The notes under the pieces were generated by a model. The model worked only from the letters and a program-made list of their open reading frames with translations. It was not told the origin of the DNA and made no database searches. The position numbers and the translations under genes are program-made. 17,195 bases of DNA from an uncultured Treponema sp. (lineage in GTDB: Bacteria; Spirochaetota; Spirochaetia; Treponematales; Treponemataceae), in the NCBI GenBank assembly GCA_937894335.1, contig CALCRU010000006.1:1-17195 (forward strand), given 5' to 3'. This document shows positions 14,327-17,195 of this stretch, in pieces; the stretch's first letter is position 1; each line of letters starts with the position of its first letter.

Positions 14327-15364
14327 ATGGCAGATGTAAGAGTTGCTATTAATGGTTTCGGCCGCATCGGTCGTTTGGCTTTCCGTCAGATGTTTGACGC
14401 CAAAGGTTATGAAGTAGTTGCAATCAACGACCTGACAAGCCCCAAAATGCTTGCCCACCTCTTGAAGTATGACACCGCTCAGGGTGGATTTGCTGGAAAA
14501 ATCGGTGAAGGAAAGCACACAGTTTCTGCTACAGATGATTCAATCATCGTAGACGGAAAAGAAATCAAAATCTACGCTGAAAAAGATGCAGCTAACTGTC
14601 CTTGGGCAGCAAACAAGGTAGATGTTGTACTTGAATGTACAGGTTTCTACACATCAAAGGATAAGGCACAGGCTCACATTACAGCTGGTGCACGCAAGGT
14701 TGTAATTTCAGCTCCTGCTGGAAACGATCTTCCTACAATCGTTTACAATGTAAACCACAAGACTCTGACAAAGAACGACAACATTATTTCTGCCGCTTCT
14801 TGTACAACAAACTGTCTGGCTCCAATGGCTAAGGCTCTTAACGATGCATTCCCCATTCAGTCTGGCATTATGGCAACAATCCACGCTTACACTGGCGACC
14901 AGATGATTCTTGACGGTCCTCAGAGAAAGGGTGACCTTCGCCGCTCACGCGCAGGCGCACAGAACATTGTTCCTAACTCAACAGGTGCTGCAAAGGCTAT
15001 CGGTCTTGTAATTCCTGAACTGAACGGAAAACTTATCGGTTCTGCACAGCGTGTTCCTGTTCCAACAGGTTCTACAACAATCCTTACCGCTGTTGTTAAG
15101 GGCAACGATGTAACAAAAGAGTCAATCAATGCCGCAATGAAGAAGGCTTCTGATCCCGAGACATTCGGATACAACGAAGACGAAATTGTTTCTTCTGATG
15201 TTATTGGAATGCGCTACGGCTCACTCTTCGATGCTACTCAGACAATGGTAACAAAGATTGCTGACGGCCTCTTTGAAGTACAGGTTGTTTCTTGGTACGA
15301 CAACGAGAACAGCTACACTTCTCAGATGGTAAGAACTATCAAATACTTCTCTGAGAACTGCTAA
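14327..15364 (+). CDS. gap: Glyceraldehyde-3-phosphate dehydrogenase, phosphorylating
   Basis: A 345-aa glycolytic enzyme converting glyceraldehyde 3-phosphate, NAD and phosphate to 1,3-bisphosphoglycerate. The NAD-binding motif INGFGRIGRLAFR (8-20) is followed by the active site SAASCTTNCLAP, whose first Cys is the nucleophile, with His in IHAYTGDQ. The C-terminal SWYDNENSYTSQMVRT is typical. Its own promoter, strong ribosome binding site and downstream terminator suggest high, independent expression. The last 12 codons and stop are repeated out of context at 15506-15542. Confidence 0.97.
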   Translation: MADVRVAINGFGRIGRLAFRQMFDAKGYEVVAINDLTSPKMLAHLLKYDTAQGGFAGKIGEGKHTVSATDDSIIVDGKEIKIYAEKDAANCPWAANKVDVVLECTGFYTSKDKAQAHITAGARKVVISAPAGNDLPTIVYNVNHKTLTKNDNIISAASCTTNCLAPMAKALNDAFPIQSGIMATIHAYTGDQMILDGPQRKGDLRRSRAGAQNIVPNSTGAAKAIGLVIPELNGKLIGSAQRVPVPTGSTTILTAVVKGNDVTKESINAAMKKASDPETFGYNEDEIVSSDVIGMRYGSLFDATQTMVTKIADGLFEVQVVSWYDNENSYTSQMVRTIKYFSENC

Positions 15365-15386
15365 GTAGTTTTTCTACTGGTAAATA

Positions 15387-15417
15387 GGCACTGGTCTTGG
15401 GACTGGTGCCTTTTTTT
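15387..15417 (+). terminator. Intrinsic terminator of gap
   Basis: GGCACTGGTC pairs with GACTGGTGCC (10 bp with two G-U pairs, 4-nt loop TTGG), followed by seven T. It lies 22 bp after the gap stop. Confidence 0.9.
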
Positions 15418-15564
15418 GTTTAGACCGTATTTGATAGTTCTTTCATATTTTACTTGTCGCGTTAAAAAGGCTCCTGCACCGCCACACGCCCCTGCTATGG
15501 CGGTGGGTAAGAACTATCAAATACTTCTCTGAGAACTGCTAAGTAGTTTTTCTGCTAGTAAATA

Positions 15565-15595
15565 GGCACTGGTCTTGGGACTGGTGCCTTTTTTT
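15565..15595 (+). terminator. Second, duplicated copy of the gap terminator
   Basis: The same 10-bp stem and TTGG loop as at 15387, followed by eight T. It sits immediately before the restriction-modification remnant and would insulate that gene from any residual gap transcription. Confidence 0.85.
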
Positions 15596-15616
15596 TATGT
15601 AGAAAAAAAAGGAAAA

Positions 15617-17158
15617 ATGTTTTATACTATTTTTATGCAGTCGAAATTAGATAATTGGCTAAACAGCAGTGAATATCTTTCTCTATTGAACCGTATGAGA
15701 ACATCCATTGCGAAAGGGGCAGCTGCATCAAAAAGTGAAGCAGAAACAGCTTCCATCTTTGAGAAAAATCTATATTTTACAATTAGAAATGAAACCGGAA
15801 TTGAACTGGAATTTAACAGAGAAACCTAAGTTGACAATATAAATCATAGGTTCTCGGGGCTAAAAAAAAGAACTTCTGGTAAAGGGCGTCTGGATGCAGT
15901 TGTCAATAATTTGATAATTGAGTACAAGCATAATTCAAGACTTGTGTCGGAGGACGATGTAAGCAAGGCAACCTTTCAAGTGGAAGATTATCTGAACGCA
16001 TTATATAAAAATGAGGGCACAAAATATAATGCAATTTTAACGGATGGTTTAAAAATTTCTTACTTTTCATTTGTAGGTGAAAATGTTGAGCATTCGTCAT
16101 TAAGGGACTTCTCCGTAAAAGATTTGGATACAATAATTAAGGCCATATTAAGCAATAATACAAAAACATTTGTTCCTCAGAATATCCTTAAAGATTTTTC
16201 CATCTATACAAATGCAGATACGGTTTCAAAACAGCTTGCAAAGGAATTATTCTCTCTGATTACAACATCTCCAACAGAAAAGACATTGATGCTCCTTAAT
16301 GAGTGGGAAAACCTAATGCATCTGTCGGTAAATAATGACAGTGGGCAAAGTAATGATATTGAAAAAAGACGAAAAGACCTATCCTTAATTTTCGACCTTA
16401 CAATTAACAGTTCAGAAACGGAATATAAAGCCCTTTATGCTTTGCAGACAACTTATGCAATTATAGTTAAGCTGATTGCATGCAAGGTCATTGACAGATT
16501 AAATTATAACAATAAATCATCTTCGTATTTTGATTTAAGTCAGATTTCCTCTGCCGACCTCCAGAAGTTCCTAAGTGATGTGGAAGACGGATACTCCTAT
16601 AAAAGCAATAATATCGACAACCTTTTGGAGGGAGACTTCTTTTCATGGTATTCAGACAGAAATCAATGGAATGATAAAATATATAAGTGCATAAAGGAAT
16701 CCATTCAGATAATTGATACATATTCTGCGTTTTCATTTAATGTTCGTTATAATCCGATTGATATTTTTAAAGATTTATACATGAGTATTATACCCAAATC
16801 AATACGCCACTCCATGGGGGAGTATTTTACGCCCAAATGGCTTTCCGATTATGTTGTCGAAAACAGCACCCGAAATTTAAGGTCTGGTTGGAAGGCTATA
16901 GATCCCTGCTGCGGTTCGGGAATTTTCATCATTTCTATGATAAGAAAAATTGTAGGCGATAGAGAACTTGTAAACATTTCTGACGAGGAAAAAGAGAGTT
17001 TAAAGAAAGAAATCCTCTCGCGGGTGTATGGCATTGACATAAATCCTCTTAGTGTGCTTTCTGCAAGAGTCGGTTATTTCATGGCACTTTTACCGTTTGG
17101 AAAAGTTTCTGATATTGAAATTCCTGTCTATTTGGGAGACTCTGAACTGACCCCATAA
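15617..17158 (+). pseudogene. Broken fused restriction nuclease / adenine-specific DNA methyltransferase (type IIG-like)
   Basis: One frame runs from ATG 15617 (AAGGA ribosome binding site; ATG 15635 is the alternative) to 17158, interrupted by a single in-frame TAA at 15827-15829. The sequence after the stop stays open (VDNINHRFSGLKKRTSGKG) and leads into RLDAVVNNLIIEYK. The D...ExK arrangement there looks like a PD-(D/E)xK nuclease core. Further on are GEYFTPKWLSDYVV, methyltransferase motif I IDPCCGSGIFI and YGIDINPLSVLSAR. The right-hand IS enters at 17143, so the frame ends GDSELTP with the last residues IS-encoded. The NPP(Y/F/W) catalytic motif and target recognition domain are missing. 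Inactive methylation is therefore expected. It is AT-richer than the neighbouring metabolic genes, as expected of transferred defence genes. A distant variant of another nuclease-methylase class is possible. Confidence 0.82.
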
Positions 17159-17195
17159 ATTAGGACACCCACGGAGGTGTAAAATGGGGAATAAT
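17143..17195 (+). mobile_element. End of an IS3-family-like insertion sequence (partial, runs off the right edge)
   Basis: It begins TGAACTGACCCC and continues ATAAATTAGGACACC, then GGAGG (17173-17177) and ATG at 17184, opening a frame that leaves the window. It is the exact inverted counterpart of the left-edge element and interrupts the methyltransferase gene. The inverted identity with the left edge covers 17141-17194, so the outer 2 bp may be chance or part of the target. Confidence 0.7.

Larger units (their letters stand above)
15328..15595 (+). repeat. Direct duplication of gap 3' end plus terminator, with inverted fragment in the spacer
   Basis: 15328-15417 and 15506-15595 are 90-bp direct repeats with only two mismatches. 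Each contains the last 12 codons of gap, the stop and the terminator. The 88-bp spacer holds GTATTTGATAGTTCTT (15427-15442), an exact inverted copy of 16 nt of the repeat. It also holds a stem CACCGCCA/TGGCGGTG (15477-15484, 15498-15505) that abuts copy two. The second copy is a non-coding remnant. The pattern suggests a past insertion or rearrangement at the gap 3' end. Confidence 0.9.

Noticed and set aside
1..17195. Composite transposon carrying argJBD, aroF-tyrA, apt and gap
   Set aside because: The cargo is housekeeping metabolism and no outer target duplication can be seen, so two independent IS insertions or an assembly break are more likely.
1..17195. CRISPR array or tRNA genes
   Set aside because: No regularly spaced repeats and no cloverleaf-like sequence were found in the non-coding parts.

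Overview
The window is a 17.2-kb chromosomal segment of a spirochaete, most likely a host-associated Treponema. The best lineage clue is a protein at 6811-8301 whose middle part resembles the treponemal pallilysin/Tp0751 beta-barrel. The moderate GC, T-rich promoters and general gene content fit. There are no rRNA or tRNA genes. The two outermost ~54 bp are perfect inverted copies of one insertion-sequence end (IS3-family type), with the transposase reading outward at both sides, so the segment is bounded by two oppositely oriented IS copies. This may simply be where an assembly broke.

Layout. (1) 214-3092, minus strand: an accessory block transcribed from a strong promoter at 3175-3203. It holds a 56-aa unknown protein, a pyridoxamine-oxidase-like flavoprotein, a cluster of stem-loops, a zinc-type macrodomain hydrolase, a class M sirtuin (SirTM) and an Rrf2-family regulator. 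The sirtuin and macrodomain form a writer/eraser ADP-ribosylation pair. The GcvH-L and lipoate ligase partners known from Firmicutes are not present here. (2) 3437-8301, plus strand: argJ-argB-argD (cyclic arginine pathway to acetylornithine/ornithine), followed 4 bp later by the pallilysin-like envelope protein. (3) 8322-11326, minus strand: a lipoprotein and a cytoplasmic GH36 alpha-galactosidase, 2 bp apart.

(4) 11465-13642, plus strand: aroF-tyrA, encoding a class I-beta DAHP synthase and prephenate dehydrogenase. They lie behind a consensus promoter, a 22-codon leader peptide packed with Tyr and Phe codons, and a perfect intrinsic terminator. The leader also has a mutually exclusive antiterminator pairing, so this looks like classical ribosome-mediated attenuation. 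It is the most striking regulatory structure in the window. (5) 13653-15417, plus strand: apt, which appears to be transcribed as a leaderless or nearly leaderless mRNA, and gap (GAPDH) with its own promoter and terminator.

(6) 15418-17195: the 3' end of gap plus its terminator is duplicated 178 bp downstream, with a 16-nt inverted piece of the same sequence between the copies. Then comes a broken restriction-modification gene of fused nuclease-methyltransferase type. It is interrupted by one in-frame TAA and cut off by the right-hand IS before its catalytic NPP(Y/F/W) motif.

The core is therefore amino-acid biosynthesis (Arg, Tyr/Phe), glycolysis and purine salvage, with accessory material at both edges. 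All functional calls come from reading motifs by eye; no database search was run.
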